From PALSA-188 sp963720075 (lineage in GTDB: Bacteria; Acidobacteriota; Terriglobia; Terriglobales; Acidobacteriaceae): a DNA stretch of 64,000 bases. The notes below the pieces were generated by a model. It did no database searches, was not told the origin of the DNA, and saw only the letters and a list, made by a program, of their open reading frames with translations. The stretch is taken from contig CAVREG010000019.1 of assembly GCA_963720075.1 (NCBI GenBank), positions 1 through 64,000 of the forward strand, read 5' to 3'. A program made the translations under genes and the position numbers. Of this stretch, positions 8,925 through 18,389 are shown piece by piece (position 1 is the first letter of the stretch; the number at the start of each line of letters is the position of its first letter).

Positions 8925-10529
8925 ATGCTGGAAGAGTTAGAAGAGAAAAGTTCGGAGACTTTTAATCTCCAGCAATACTGGGCGGTTGTCCGTCGCCGGC
9001 ATTGGTATTTCTTGATTCCGCTGTTCCTCGGTTGGGCCGTGGTTTGGGGCGCAAGCTGGCTGATGCCGTCGGTGTATCGCTCTAGCACTCTTATTCTCGT
9101 AGAGCAGCCAACAGTGCCGCAGCAATATGTCACTCCCAATGTCAGCGACAATCTGCAGGACCGCTTACAGAGCATTACAGAACAGATTCTAAGCCGCACG
9201 CGTTTGCTGCAGATCATTCATCAACTCAATCTTTACAACGCTAATAATAGCGGGCAGGCGCCGGACCTCCTTGTCGAACGGATGCGAAAGGATATCGAAA
9301 TTGAACTTGTGCGGACGCCTGGCCGGGACGAGCTGAGTGCATTCAATGTCTATTACTCTTCGCGCGATCCGCGCATTGCGCAAGAAGTGACTCGGCAGCT
9401 AACCGATTTCTTTATTAGCCAGAACCTTGAAGTGCGGCAACAGCAATCTGAGGAAACGACAAAGTTTCTTGAAAGCCAGCTGGAAGATGCCAGAAAGACG
9501 CTGGCCGACCAGGAACAGAAAGTCCGCGAGTACAAGGACCAGCACCTCGGCGAACTGCCCGGACAACTACAAGGCAATTTGCAAATTCTTGGGGGATTAC
9601 AGGCGCAGTTGCAGTCGGAAGAGGATGCTCTTTTTAGCGCCACTCAACAAAACTCTTACCTGCAATCATTGATTCAGCAATACCGGTCGTCACAGACATC
9701 TATCAAAGGAACTGATAGCGCGCCAATGGGGTTGCCTGCTATTGATCAAGAGTTGGAGAAGGAAAGGGCGCAGCTGGCCGATCTCCAATCGCATTACACG
9801 GACCTACATCCCGATGTGCGCAAGAAAAAGGAACAGATCGCCGAGACCGAGAAGATGAAGGCACAATTGGAGGCGGATCTCAAAGCAAATGCGGTCCACC
9901 CTCAGAGCGCCGTGCCCGCCGCGAACGATGCGGCGGATTTGGGCGCAGGGTCCCCGATGGCACAACTTCAAAATCAGTTGGAAGCCAATAAGATCGAAAT
10001 AGCCAACCGGCAGAGAGCAGTAGCGGAATTAAAAGGAAAAATCAATGCCGGTCAGGCGCACCTGAATCAGGAGCCGGTCCGGGAGCAGCAACTTTCCGAA
10101 TTGACCAGAGGCTACGATCAATCGCAGGCGAATTATGACGATCTTCTAAAGAAGAAGAACGAGTCGGAGCTCGCCACAAGTATGGAATTGCGGCAACAGG
10201 GCGAGCATTTTCGGATTCTCGACCCGCCGAGTCTGCCAGTAACACCGTATTCACCAAATCGGCTGAAACTTTGTGGCATTGGGTTGTTTGCGGGAATTGT
10301 TCTGGGAGCGATGTTCACCGCGGGTACCGAAATGATGGATGACCGGCTTTATAGTGAAAAAGACTTGAAGGAATTGATCCATACCGAAGTGATATCCGAA
10401 ATTCCAAATATCATTACTGCCGACGAGGAAAAGAAACGAAAACGACATGCCCGCCTGCAATGGGCAAGCACAGCACTGGTATTTGCGGTCATCGCCGCAG
10501 GTTGTGCCTTCAGCTACTTTCGCGGATGA
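8925..10529 (+). CDS. Chain-length determinant (Wzz/GNVR, exosortase-locus type)
   Basis: A 534-residue inner-membrane protein that governs EPS chain length and links polymerisation to export. It has a cytoplasmic N-terminus, TM1 at about residues 26-47, a Wzz domain, a long periplasmic coiled coil (about 165-400, rich in Q/E/K), a GNVR-like segment before TM2 (about 445-465), and a third hydrophobic segment near the C-terminus (about 513-532). No kinase domain is fused; the kinase is the separate gene at 11505, as in exosortase-type systems. A good Shine-Dalgarno (AGAAGAGGA) precedes ATG 8925. It is tightly spaced with the preceding barrel gene and 5 bases from the ATPase gene. Confidence 0.86.
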   Translation: MLEELEEKSSETFNLQQYWAVVRRRHWYFLIPLFLGWAVVWGASWLMPSVYRSSTLILVEQPTVPQQYVTPNVSDNLQDRLQSITEQILSRTRLLQIIHQLNLYNANNSGQAPDLLVERMRKDIEIELVRTPGRDELSAFNVYYSSRDPRIAQEVTRQLTDFFISQNLEVRQQQSEETTKFLESQLEDARKTLADQEQKVREYKDQHLGELPGQLQGNLQILGGLQAQLQSEEDALFSATQQNSYLQSLIQQYRSSQTSIKGTDSAPMGLPAIDQELEKERAQLADLQSHYTDLHPDVRKKKEQIAETEKMKAQLEADLKANAVHPQSAVPAANDAADLGAGSPMAQLQNQLEANKIEIANRQRAVAELKGKINAGQAHLNQEPVREQQLSELTRGYDQSQANYDDLLKKKNESELATSMELRQQGEHFRILDPPSLPVTPYSPNRLKLCGIGLFAGIVLGAMFTAGTEMMDDRLYSEKDLKELIHTEVISEIPNIITADEEKKRKRHARLQWASTALVFAVIAAGCAFSYFRG

Positions 10530-10534
10530 AGTAA

Positions 10535-11521
10535 ATGTACAAAGCTTTCTACAATCTCCAGCGAAATCCCTTCGAGATCAGCCCCGATCCCTCGTTCCTG
10601 TTTCCCACGCGGAGACATAACGAGGCTCTGGCCGCCCTCTATTACGGCGTACGCCGTCATAAGGGTTTTGTTGTAATGACCGGGGAAGTCGGCACAGGCA
10701 AGACCCTGTTGGTGCGATGCCTGCTGCAACTACTTAATCGCAACGACGTAGCATATGCGTATGTTTTTAACAGTATTTTATCTCCGGTGGAATTCTTGCA
10801 ATACATCGCCGCGGATTTCGGATTGCGGGCATCAGGCAAAAATAAGAGTGAACTGCTGTGGGAATTGCACAATTACCTGATTACGCGCTATCAAAAGAAA
10901 CTTACCACAGTACTGGTGGTGGACGAAGCGCATCACGTTTCCGCCGAAGTGCTGGAAGAAATTCGCTTGTTGACCAATCTGGAAACAGCGCAGGAAAAAC
11001 TACTCCAGATTCTGTTGGTAGGTCAGCCGGAACTCGACGAGAAACTTGATTCGGTTTCATTGCGGCAGTTGAAACAGAGAATTGTGTTGCGCTCCAGACT
11101 CGAACCGCTCGATTTAGAGGAGACGCGAGGCTACCTCCATCGGAGATTGGAACTCGCCGGGCTGAGCGCCGAAGCGGATCCAATTTTCCCGCCTGAAACT
11201 GTGGCAGTGATTCATCGTCATTCTCGTGGAATTCCGCGGTTGATCAATACACTTTGTGAAAATGCTCTGATTGCCGGATTCGCCAAACAGTTCAAGAAAA
11301 TATCCCCGGGTATTATTGACGAAGCCGCGTCAGATCTTCGCTTAAACGTCGTGCATTCTGTAGCGCAGCCTGAGCCACTCCCCAAGGATGAAAAAAATAA
11401 GGCGCTAGCAGCGGTGAAAGCATTGTTGCAATTGCAGGAATATTTACAAACCACCCAGTCTGACAGTTTGGAAGAACTTTCCTTGGCGCCTGGAGCCATC
11501 AAGCATGAGCCATATATTTGA
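10535..11521 (+). CDS. ExeA-like AAA ATPase, exosortase-locus secretion ATPase family
   Basis: A 328-residue ATPase beginning MYKAFYNLQRNPFEISPDP, the hallmark start of the ExeA/GspA-like group found beside chain-length and kinase genes in PEP-CTERM/exosortase EPS loci. Walker A is GEVGTGKT (about residues 50-57) and Walker B is VLVVDEAHH (about 126-134). Sensor and arginine regions follow (QRIVLRSRLEPLDLEE; HRHSRGIPRLIN). Its role in export is inferred from conserved context. The C-terminal tail overlaps the kinase start by 17 bases, so the two are probably translationally coupled. Confidence 0.86.
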   Translation: MYKAFYNLQRNPFEISPDPSFLFPTRRHNEALAALYYGVRRHKGFVVMTGEVGTGKTLLVRCLLQLLNRNDVAYAYVFNSILSPVEFLQYIAADFGLRASGKNKSELLWELHNYLITRYQKKLTTVLVVDEAHHVSAEVLEEIRLLTNLETAQEKLLQILLVGQPELDEKLDSVSLRQLKQRIVLRSRLEPLDLEETRGYLHRRLELAGLSAEADPIFPPETVAVIHRHSRGIPRLINTLCENALIAGFAKQFKKISPGIIDEAASDLRLNVVHSVAQPEPLPKDEKNKALAAVKALLQLQEYLQTTQSDSLEELSLAPGAIKHEPYI

Positions 11522-12398
11522 GGCATTACAAAAATCGGAGGCGGAGCGATCCCGAAATCGTCAGGTGCCTTCAATGCCTGCTGAACTTCTGCGCGCCGCC
11601 GAGCAAGATTCAGAACCTACGGCGCCGGAACAAAGCGAGACTGATCTCGATCACTTTCCCTCGCTGAAAGTTACCCCATTACCGAACAGCAAACTGCTCA
11701 GCTTGACCGACACGGAAAGCCTGGCCGCCGAGAAGTTTCGTTTTTTCGGAGTTCGCTTGCGTCAATTGCAACAGCTTCGCGCCTTCAAGAAAGTATTGAT
11801 CACGAGCACGATCCCCGAAGAAGGCAAGAGCATGATTTCAGCGAATCTCGCCGTCATCCTTGCGCGGAAAAAGAAGCAGCGCGTGCTGCTTCTGGAAGGC
11901 GATTTGCGCCGGCCCGTATTGCCCGTTCGGTTCGGGTTGGGCAAGGTCGAGGGCTTGAGTGAATGGTTACAGGGAGAATCCCGGTCTCTGCCTAATATCT
12001 ATCGCCTCGAGGGCCTTAATCTTTGGCTCCTGCCTGCCGGCCGCGCCCCTGAGAACCCACTTGAAATGATGCAGTCGAGCCGCCTTGCAGGGTTGATGGA
12101 CCAGCTTAGTAATTGGTTTGATTGGATTTTGATTGATTCGCCTCCGGTATTGCCGCTGGCAGACACCAGCGTGTGGATGCGAATGGCCGATGGTGTGATC
12201 CTCGTTGCACGAGAAGGAGTTACCGAGAAGCGCGAACTCAAGCGCGGGCTAGAGGTATTGGAGCCATCGAAGTTGCTCGGAGTCGTACTGAACAGCTCCA
12301 GCGAGACTGACCATAGCAATTATTACCAGCGTTACGCACCGCAAGCCTCAGGGAGCGCGCGAGCCGCAGACTTCCTTAGTAGAGTAGTACTTCACTAA
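11505..12398 (+). CDS. BY-kinase-like ATPase (CpsD/CapB family)
   Basis: A 297-residue cytoplasmic tyrosine-autokinase-type ATPase that would partner the chain-length protein. It starts MSHIFEALQKSEAERS, the usual start in exosortase-type kinases. Walker A is PEEGKS in ITSTIPEEGKSMISANLA. The Walker A' strand reads VLLLEGDLRRP, with Glu where most kinases have IDADLRRP (first Asp replaced). Walker B is WILIDSPP. The C-terminal tyrosine cluster is short (NYYQRY), so autophosphorylation capacity may be limited. It overlaps the upstream ATPase gene. Confidence 0.83.
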   Translation: MSHIFEALQKSEAERSRNRQVPSMPAELLRAAEQDSEPTAPEQSETDLDHFPSLKVTPLPNSKLLSLTDTESLAAEKFRFFGVRLRQLQQLRAFKKVLITSTIPEEGKSMISANLAVILARKKKQRVLLLEGDLRRPVLPVRFGLGKVEGLSEWLQGESRSLPNIYRLEGLNLWLLPAGRAPENPLEMMQSSRLAGLMDQLSNWFDWILIDSPPVLPLADTSVWMRMADGVILVAREGVTEKRELKRGLEVLEPSKLLGVVLNSSSETDHSNYYQRYAPQASGSARAADFLSRVVLH

Positions 12399-12432
12399 TT
12401 CCACCCTCGAATCGCAATTTAAGTACAAACCC

Positions 12433-13651
12433 ATGGCACAGTTCGCATCAAATCCGTTCTCTCTCTGTTTCCGCAAGAGGGATGCAGAGCCAGGAGAGGC
12501 CGTCGTGAAAACAAGGCAGTCGAAGGGTAATGGGCACCTCCACGACAGAAAGCCGCGCTCGGACCAGAATGTTCTGGATGAAGTATCCCTCCACAGAATA
12601 ATCTCGCTTGAGCGAAAGCGAACCGAACGCTCGGGAAAGCCTTTCTTGCTCATGCTGCTGGACATGAAAGATGGCCTGGCCTCGGAAAAGAATGGCAAAA
12701 TTCTTCACAAAGTTTTTTCCGCGCTCGCACAAAATACCAGGGAAACTGACGTGATGGGATGGTACAGGACCAATGGCGTAGTGGGTGTGATGTTCACGGA
12801 ATTGAACATGGATGACCGGGATTTGCTGCTCCGAACGATCATGAACAAATCGAGCGAAAGCTTACGTAAGAGCCTTGAACCGGAGCAGTTCGATCGCATC
12901 ACCATTTCTTTTCATCTATTCCCTGAAGAGTGGGACCACGACTTGCCTCAGCGGCCCAGTAATCCTGCTCTCTATCCCGACCTTTCGAACCGGGAGAAAG
13001 GCAACAAGCTGTTTACCACGATCAAGAGGGTGATGGACGTGTTTGGAAGCCTGTTTGCGATTAGTCGTTTTCTCGCCCGTCTTTCTCGCTATTGCAGTCG
13101 CGATTAAGTTGACCTCGAAGGGTCCCGATCCTCTTCCGGCAAAAGCGCATTGGGCAGTACGGCGTTCCTTTTATGTTCCTGAAATTCAGGTCCATGTATG
13201 TGAATAACGACGCTAGCGTGCACAAGGCATACGTGACCCAGTTAATCACAGGTGAAGCGCAGTCCGAAGCCTCGGACGAAAACGGGAATGGCTATTTACA
13301 AGTTAACGAAAGATCGGCGAATCACGCGAGTCGGCGGCTTTTTGCGGCGGACTAGCCTTGATGAGCTTCCTCAGTTTTTCCACGTTCTGCGAGGCGAGAT
13401 GTCTTTGGTGGGACCGCGCCCTCCGATCGCTTATGAAGTGGAAGCCTATGACATCTGGCATCGCCGTCGCGTATTAGAAGCTAAACCCGGAATCACCGGT
13501 CTGTGGCAGGTGAACGGGCGCAGTCGAGTGAAGTTCGACGACATGGTTCGCCTGGACTTGCAATACGCGAATACCTGGTCGCCATGGTTGGACCTGAAAG
13601 ATACTCCTTCGCACGCCAGCGGTCGTCCTCTTCGGAGACGGCGCACATTAA
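12433..13651 (+). pseudogene. Initiating sugar (polyprenyl-phosphate hexose-1-P) transferase, four frameshifts
   Basis: The first 175 residues form a degenerate GGDEF-like region (LERKRTERSGKPFLLMLLD ... DVMGWYRTNGVVGVMF). The catalytic WbaP/WcaJ-type domain follows: KRVMDVFGSLFAI, then FSPVFLAIAVAIKLTSKG, RQKRIGQYGVPFMFLKFRSM, TRVGGFLRRTSLDELPQ, GEMSLVGPRPP and KPGITGLWQVNGRS. It would load the first sugar-1-phosphate on undecaprenyl phosphate and so start the repeat unit. Frame changes lie at about 13063, at 13123 (extra C in CCC), at 13291 (missing G) and at 13597 (extra A in AAA); after the last one the natural end LFGDGAH-stop is at 13651. No N-terminal multi-TM domain is present. A GTG at 12505 with AGGAGAGG upstream is a better start than ATG 12433. 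Confidence 0.75.
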
Positions 13652-13725
13652 CCGACTTTTCATGATTCTTACGACGTAAATCAACATTGTTTGACTAAGC
13701 TCACTCCCCTAAGGTTCCTCTCCCA

Positions 13726-14795
13726 ATGAATCCGGTACTTGAAGCTAGCATTGCTGCGCGAAAGAGGGAAAGTTCCCATGGGGATAACAATATGGTCAGA
13801 TTTGGAGTAATCGGTTACGGATACTGGGGACCCAATGTGGTCAGGAACCTTGACCAGTTGGATGGGTCCGAAGTAGTCGCGGTCTGTGACAAGAGTCCGA
13901 CGGCCCGCAAGAGGGTGCAAAAAGCTTATCCCCGAGTTCGTATTGCGGCGGAATGCACGGAACTTACCTCGTCGCCGGATATCGATGCCATTGCTGTGGT
14001 GACTCCGGTTTGGACTCACTACGAACTAGCGAAGGCGGCGCTCGAAAATGGCAAACATGTTTTTATCGAGAAGCCCATCACCAGCAATACCGCCCAAGCC
14101 GAAGAATTAATCAACCTCGCGGAGCAGAAGAACTTAAAAATCATGGTGGACCACACCTTCCTGTTTACCGGAGCGGTCAGAAAAATTAGTCAGTTGTTGG
14201 ATGAAGGCGCTCTTGGCAAGCTCTATTACTACGATTCAACCCGCGTTAATCTGGGACTCTTTCAACATGATGTGAATGTCATTTGGGATTTGGCTCCCCA
14301 CGATCTTTCAATCATTGACCATCTCATTGAAGAAACTCCGGAGGCGGTTGTTGCAACCGGCCAGACTCACCTAAATGGCCATGAAGATATCGCTTTTCTT
14401 ACAGTTTACTTTCCTAACAAAATCATTGCCCATATCAACGTTAACTGGTTGTCGCCGGTAAAGGTTCGTACGACTTTGATTGGCGGCGAGAAGAAGATGC
14501 TGGTTTGGAACGATATGGAACCGGACGAGAAGATTAAGATCTACGATAAGGGCGTGAACATCACAAGCCGTCAGGGACTCTACAATCTGCTGGTCAACTA
14601 CCGTTCTGGAGACATGTGGTCGCCCGCAGTTAGAGCAGGTCGAAGCCTTGAAACAAGAACTCACTTATTTTGTAGAGTGCATTTCCAATAACCAAAACCC
14701 GACAAATGACGGATGCTGCTGGCCTGCGCGTGGTGAAGATGCTCGAAGCCGCAACCGAGTCGCTGAAAAAGCGCGGTGCGCTGGTTTATTTGTAG
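13726..14795 (+). CDS. wbpB: Gfo/Idh/MocA oxidoreductase, WbpB/WlbA-like (frameshifted near the end)
   Basis: NAD-dependent oxidoreductase that would oxidise C3 of UDP-GlcNAcA ahead of transamination. Rossmann motif FGVIGYGYWGPN, EKP motif in HVFIEKPITSN, and DLAPHDLSIIDHL as the catalytic His region. The open frame ends at 14691, but homology continues in other frames: VEALKQELTYFVECI up to about 14708, then DAAGLRVVKMLEAATESL to a natural stop at 14795. One extra A near 14632 and one missing G near 14711 explain this. ATG 13792 (MVRFGVIG) is an alternative start that fits the family better. It is followed by the matching acetyltransferase and aminotransferase, the WbpB-D-E order of 2,3-diamino-uronate pathways. 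Confidence 0.8.
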
Positions 14796-14861
14796 AGCCT
14801 CCTCGATTACTGAGTCATCCAGTTTCTGTTGCCGCCCGACTTTCAAACCGCCTAAATCCAA

Positions 14862-15369
14862 GTGACTTCCACCGCAGCAACCACGCCAGTCCTACCAATG
14901 CATCGCTCCCGACGTGAAGCTCGGCAGGGATGTGAAGCTTTCGAAGTTTATCAATCTCTACGGATGCAAGATTGGGGACGAAACGAAAATCGGAGCGTTT
15001 GTAGAAATCCAAAAAAACGCCACCGTCGGCAAGCGTTGCAAGATTTCCAGCCACACGTTTATCTGCGAAGGTGTCTACATTGAAGACAATGTATTCGTTG
15101 GTCACGGCGTAACTTTTATTAATGATATTTATCCACGAGCAACCACCGCCGGTGGGAATCTCCAAACTGAAGCTGATTGGAGAGTCGAGCAGACCGTGGT
15201 AAAAGAAGGCGCCTCGATTGGCTCCGGAACCACAATTCTCGCCGGAATTACGATTGGCGAGAATGCAATTGTCGGGGCTGGCAGCGTGGTCACGAAAGAC
15301 GTTCCCCCAAAGAGTATTGTGGCAGGCAATCCCGCTAAATTCCTGCGGTTAGTTGATTCCGCCGTTTGA
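14862..15369 (+). CDS. wbpD: Left-handed beta-helix acetyltransferase, WbpD/WlbB-like
   Basis: Hexapeptide-repeat acyltransferase expected to acetylate the 3-amino group made by the neighbouring aminotransferase. Repeats run from KLGRDVKLSKFINLYGCKIG to SIGSGTTILAGITIGENAIVGAGSVVTKDV. A characteristic loop (TFINDIYPRATTA) and the GNPAKFLR end are visible. The intact frame begins at GTG 14914, but homologous residues SYQCIAPDV lie upstream with no start in that frame. A GTG at 14862 in another frame, joined by a frame change near 14890, is my best start. The stop at 15369 is 41 bases before the aminotransferase ATG. Confidence 0.76.
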
Positions 15370-15410
15370 CCGATTTGACCCCTTATTCACTTAAGTCTGG
15401 AGGTGTTCGC

Positions 15411-16651
15411 ATGGGCAATATTAAGAGCGTTCCGTTCCTGGATCTGGTTACTCCTCATGCCGACCTGGCGCCCGAACTCACCACTGTGTTCCGCGAAGCG
15501 CTGCGCACAGCCGGCTTTATAGGTGGACCAATGGTCGAGAACTTCGAACGCGAATTCGCCACGTTTTGCGAAACTAGATATTGCGCAGGAGTAGGCAGTG
15601 GAACCGACGCTCTACGCTTCGCCCTAACAGCCGCCGGCATCGGTAAAGGCGACGCTGTCGTTACCGTGCCCAACACTTTCATCGCTACGACTGAAGCCAT
15701 CTCTCAGGCCGGAGCCGCCCGGTATTTGTAGACATCGACGAGCACACTTACAACATGGACGTCGCCAAACTCGGTGCCTATCTGGAAAGTTGCGAAGGCA
15801 ACTCGAAAGACGGGACGATTCGTGATCGCAGAACCGGAGCCGTCGTGCGGGCCATTGTCCCCGTCCATCTCTATGGCCAAATGGCTGACATGGATGCGAT
15901 TCTCGAGCTAGCGGAGCGCTACAACCTAATCGTCATCGAGGACGCATGCCAGGCTCACGGCGCCGAATATTTCTCGCAAAAGGAGAATTGCTGGAAGAAA
16001 GCTGGATCCATGGGACACGCCGCAGCTTTCAGTTTTTATCCCGGCAAGAATCTCGGAGCCTGCGGAGAAGCCGGCGCCGTCACCACCAACGATGCAAAGT
16101 TGGCCGCAACCGTAAAAATGATTCGCGACCACGGCCAATCGCGCAAGTATTACCACGATATTGAGGGATACAACGGACGCCTCGATTCCATTCAAGCCGG
16201 AATCCTGTCGGTGAAACTCAAACATCTTGCCGAATGGAACGGCAAGCGCCGCGCCCACGCTGCGACCTACCATGAGCTCTTCGGCATCAACACGGCGAAT
16301 CTTGTGCTTCCTCACGAATTGCCCCGGACGCGTCCCGTCTATCACCTTTACGTGATTCGTACTTCAGATCGCGAAACGTTGAAAACGAATCTTGCCGAAG
16401 CGGGGATCGGCACAGCCATCCACTATCCGGTGCCGTTGCACCTGCAAGCCGCATACGTTCTCATGGCATACAAGCAGGGAGACTTCCCGGTCACCGAAAA
16501 AGTAGCATCCGAAATATTGTCGCTGCCGATGTATCCCGGATTGCTCCACGACGAACAAATTCGTGTTGTGGCAAGCGTCATCGAAGAACTAGGCATCCGC
16601 CGCTCAAATCAAGGCGTCGCCGTCGGCGGCGTGCGCGAGCAAGTCGTCTAG
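15411..16651 (+). CDS. wbpE: DegT/DnrJ/EryC1/StrS aminotransferase, WbpE-like (one frameshift)
   Basis: PLP-dependent sugar aminotransferase, about 413 residues once joined. The N-terminal part is open to a false stop at 15731 (FLDLVTPHADLAPEL; GSGTDALRFAL; TVPNTFIATTEAI). The rest starts PVFVDIDEHTYNMD in the next frame. The break is one C missing from a CCCC run at about 15718. The PLP lysine is in SFYPGKNLGACGEAG, and the substrate region is VPVHLYGQMADMD. ATG 15411 has GGAGG six bases upstream. It would transfer an amino group to the C3 keto position left by the WbpB-like enzyme. Confidence 0.82.
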
Positions 16652-16674
16652 CAGGAGATATCAAGGAGAAATTA

Positions 16675-17592
16675 TTGAGCGATTTCATGTCCGCTACCGG
16701 CAATTACGTACTTATAACCCCGGCCAGGAATGAAGCCGAGTTTATTGAATTGACGATTCAATCGGTAATAGCCCAGACATTGCTTCCCAAGAAGTGGGTT
16801 ATCGTTAGCGATGGCTCCACGGATGGTACTGACGAGATAGTCAGCAAATACACATCGGCTAATCCCTGGATCGTATTGCTGCGGATGCCGGAGCGAGAAG
16901 AACGCGATTTCGCCAGCAAGGTTCGGGCTTTCAATGCGGGGTATGCTGCACTCGGGGACACCGAATATTGGGCGCTGGGAAGTTTAGACGGGGATATCTC
17001 GTTCGATGGCGAATATTTTAATTTTTTGTTAGAAAAGTTAGCCGCGGACCCGAAATTGGGTCTGGTGGGAACGCCTTTCGATGACAAGGGCAAGACTTAC
17101 GATTATCGCTTCGTAAGCATTGAACATGTTTCGGGCGCGTGTCAGCTGTTCAGGCGCGAGTGCTTTGAGGCGATTGGCGGTTACAGTCCGGTAAAAGGTG
17201 GAGGAATCGATCACATTGCAGTGATGGCAGCTAGAATAAAGGGATGGAAAACCAGAACTTTTACCGAAAAGATCTGTGTACATCATCGCCGCATGGGAAG
17301 CGCGGAGCATAGTGTCTTGGCAGCCAAGTTTCGGAATGGCATCAAGGATTACCGGCTGGGGAGCCACCCGCTTTGGCAACTCTTCAGAATGGCCTATCAA
17401 ATGACACAAAAGCCACTCCTAGTTGGAGGAATGTCGCAGGCTGCGGGATATTTCTGGGCGATGGCGTGCGGCTTCGAGCAGCCCGTTTCCGTCGAAATGG
17501 TAAAATTTCGGCGTTCCGAAGAAATGAGCAGATTAAGGGCTTTTTTCTTCGGCACAAGAGCTGACGTGCGAGCCTCATGTTGTCGTCAATGA
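16675..17592 (+). CDS. Glycosyltransferase family 2
   Basis: A 305-residue GT-A glycosyltransferase. The nucleotide-sugar binding start is LITPARNEAEFIELTIQSV, with VSDGSTDGT at about residues 43-51. A DGD in the LGSLDGDISFD segment serves as the DXD-like metal site. The acceptor region near GGGIDHIAVMAARIKGWKT is typical of GT2. It starts at TTG 16675 behind AAGGAGAAA. No membrane anchor is obvious. It overlaps the YdjC-like gene by 16 bases and probably adds one sugar to the lipid-linked repeat; donor unknown. Confidence 0.8.
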   Translation: MSDFMSATGNYVLITPARNEAEFIELTIQSVIAQTLLPKKWVIVSDGSTDGTDEIVSKYTSANPWIVLLRMPEREERDFASKVRAFNAGYAALGDTEYWALGSLDGDISFDGEYFNFLLEKLAADPKLGLVGTPFDDKGKTYDYRFVSIEHVSGACQLFRRECFEAIGGYSPVKGGGIDHIAVMAARIKGWKTRTFTEKICVHHRRMGSAEHSVLAAKFRNGIKDYRLGSHPLWQLFRMAYQMTQKPLLVGGMSQAAGYFWAMACGFEQPVSVEMVKFRRSEEMSRLRAFFFGTRADVRASCCRQ

Positions 17593-18383
17593 TGCGAGCG
17601 AATGATCTCTTAGTGACGGAAGCACAGGGCGCTCATTGTTATAAAGGCCTGATCATTAACGCCGACGATTGGGGAAGGGATGGCGCGACGACACAGAGCA
17701 TTCTTGACTGTATTACCCGGGGGTCGGTTTCGTCGGTAAGCGCCATGGTCTTCATGGAAGATTCTGAGCGCAGCGCAAAGATTGCCGGTGAACATAATAT
17801 CGACGCTGGTTTGCATCTGAATTTCACTACTCCGTTTTCAAGTGGTGTCGCGACGGCGCGGCTACGCGAGCATCAGGCGAGAGTAACTCGATACCTCCGA
17901 CGCACCAGGTGGGCGCCTGCCATATTTAATCCCAACCTCTTGAATTCGTTCGAATGTGTAACCGCGGCACAGCTCGAGGAATACGAGCGTTTATACGGAG
18001 TAAAAACCACTCGTATTGACGGGCATCATCACATGCACTTGTGTGCGAATGTGCTTATGGCAAAACTGTTGCCGCCCGGGACGAGAGTACGCAGAAACTT
18101 TTCGTTCGCCCCTGGAGAGAAAAGCTGGGGGAACCGCTTTTATCGTAGCTTAGTTGACTTAGCGATTGCGCGACGCCACTCCATTACGGACTATTTTTTT
18201 TCATTGCCGCCGATTAATGCGAAACGTATCGAACACATCTTCTCCTTGGCGGAGAAGTTTACTGTCGAAGTTGAGACCCATCCGGTAAATCCGCTGGAAT
18301 ATGAGTTCTTGACTGAAGTCTTGAGCATGAGATTACCCAGTGCAAAGGACGCAATTACCAACACCCGGAAGTACGTTTCTTAA
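17577..18383 (+). CDS. YdjC/ChbG-family carbohydrate deacetylase-like protein
   Basis: A 268-residue protein with the YdjC signature: INADDWGRD near residue 29 (metal Asp pair), DAGLHLNFTTPF (His), and IDGHHHMHL (His-rich metal site). YdjC-type TIM-barrel enzymes remove N-acetyl groups from amino sugars, for example diacetylchitobiose. Here the likely target is an acetamido sugar of the EPS (inference). It sits between a GT2 and a FemAB-like gene with 16-base overlap and 6-base spacing, so it belongs to the same transcript. Confidence 0.78.
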   Translation: MLSSMMRANDLLVTEAQGAHCYKGLIINADDWGRDGATTQSILDCITRGSVSSVSAMVFMEDSERSAKIAGEHNIDAGLHLNFTTPFSSGVATARLREHQARVTRYLRRTRWAPAIFNPNLLNSFECVTAAQLEEYERLYGVKTTRIDGHHHMHLCANVLMAKLLPPGTRVRRNFSFAPGEKSWGNRFYRSLVDLAIARRHSITDYFFSLPPINAKRIEHIFSLAEKFTVEVETHPVNPLEYEFLTEVLSMRLPSAKDAITNTRKYVS

Positions 18384-18389
18384 GAGAAG

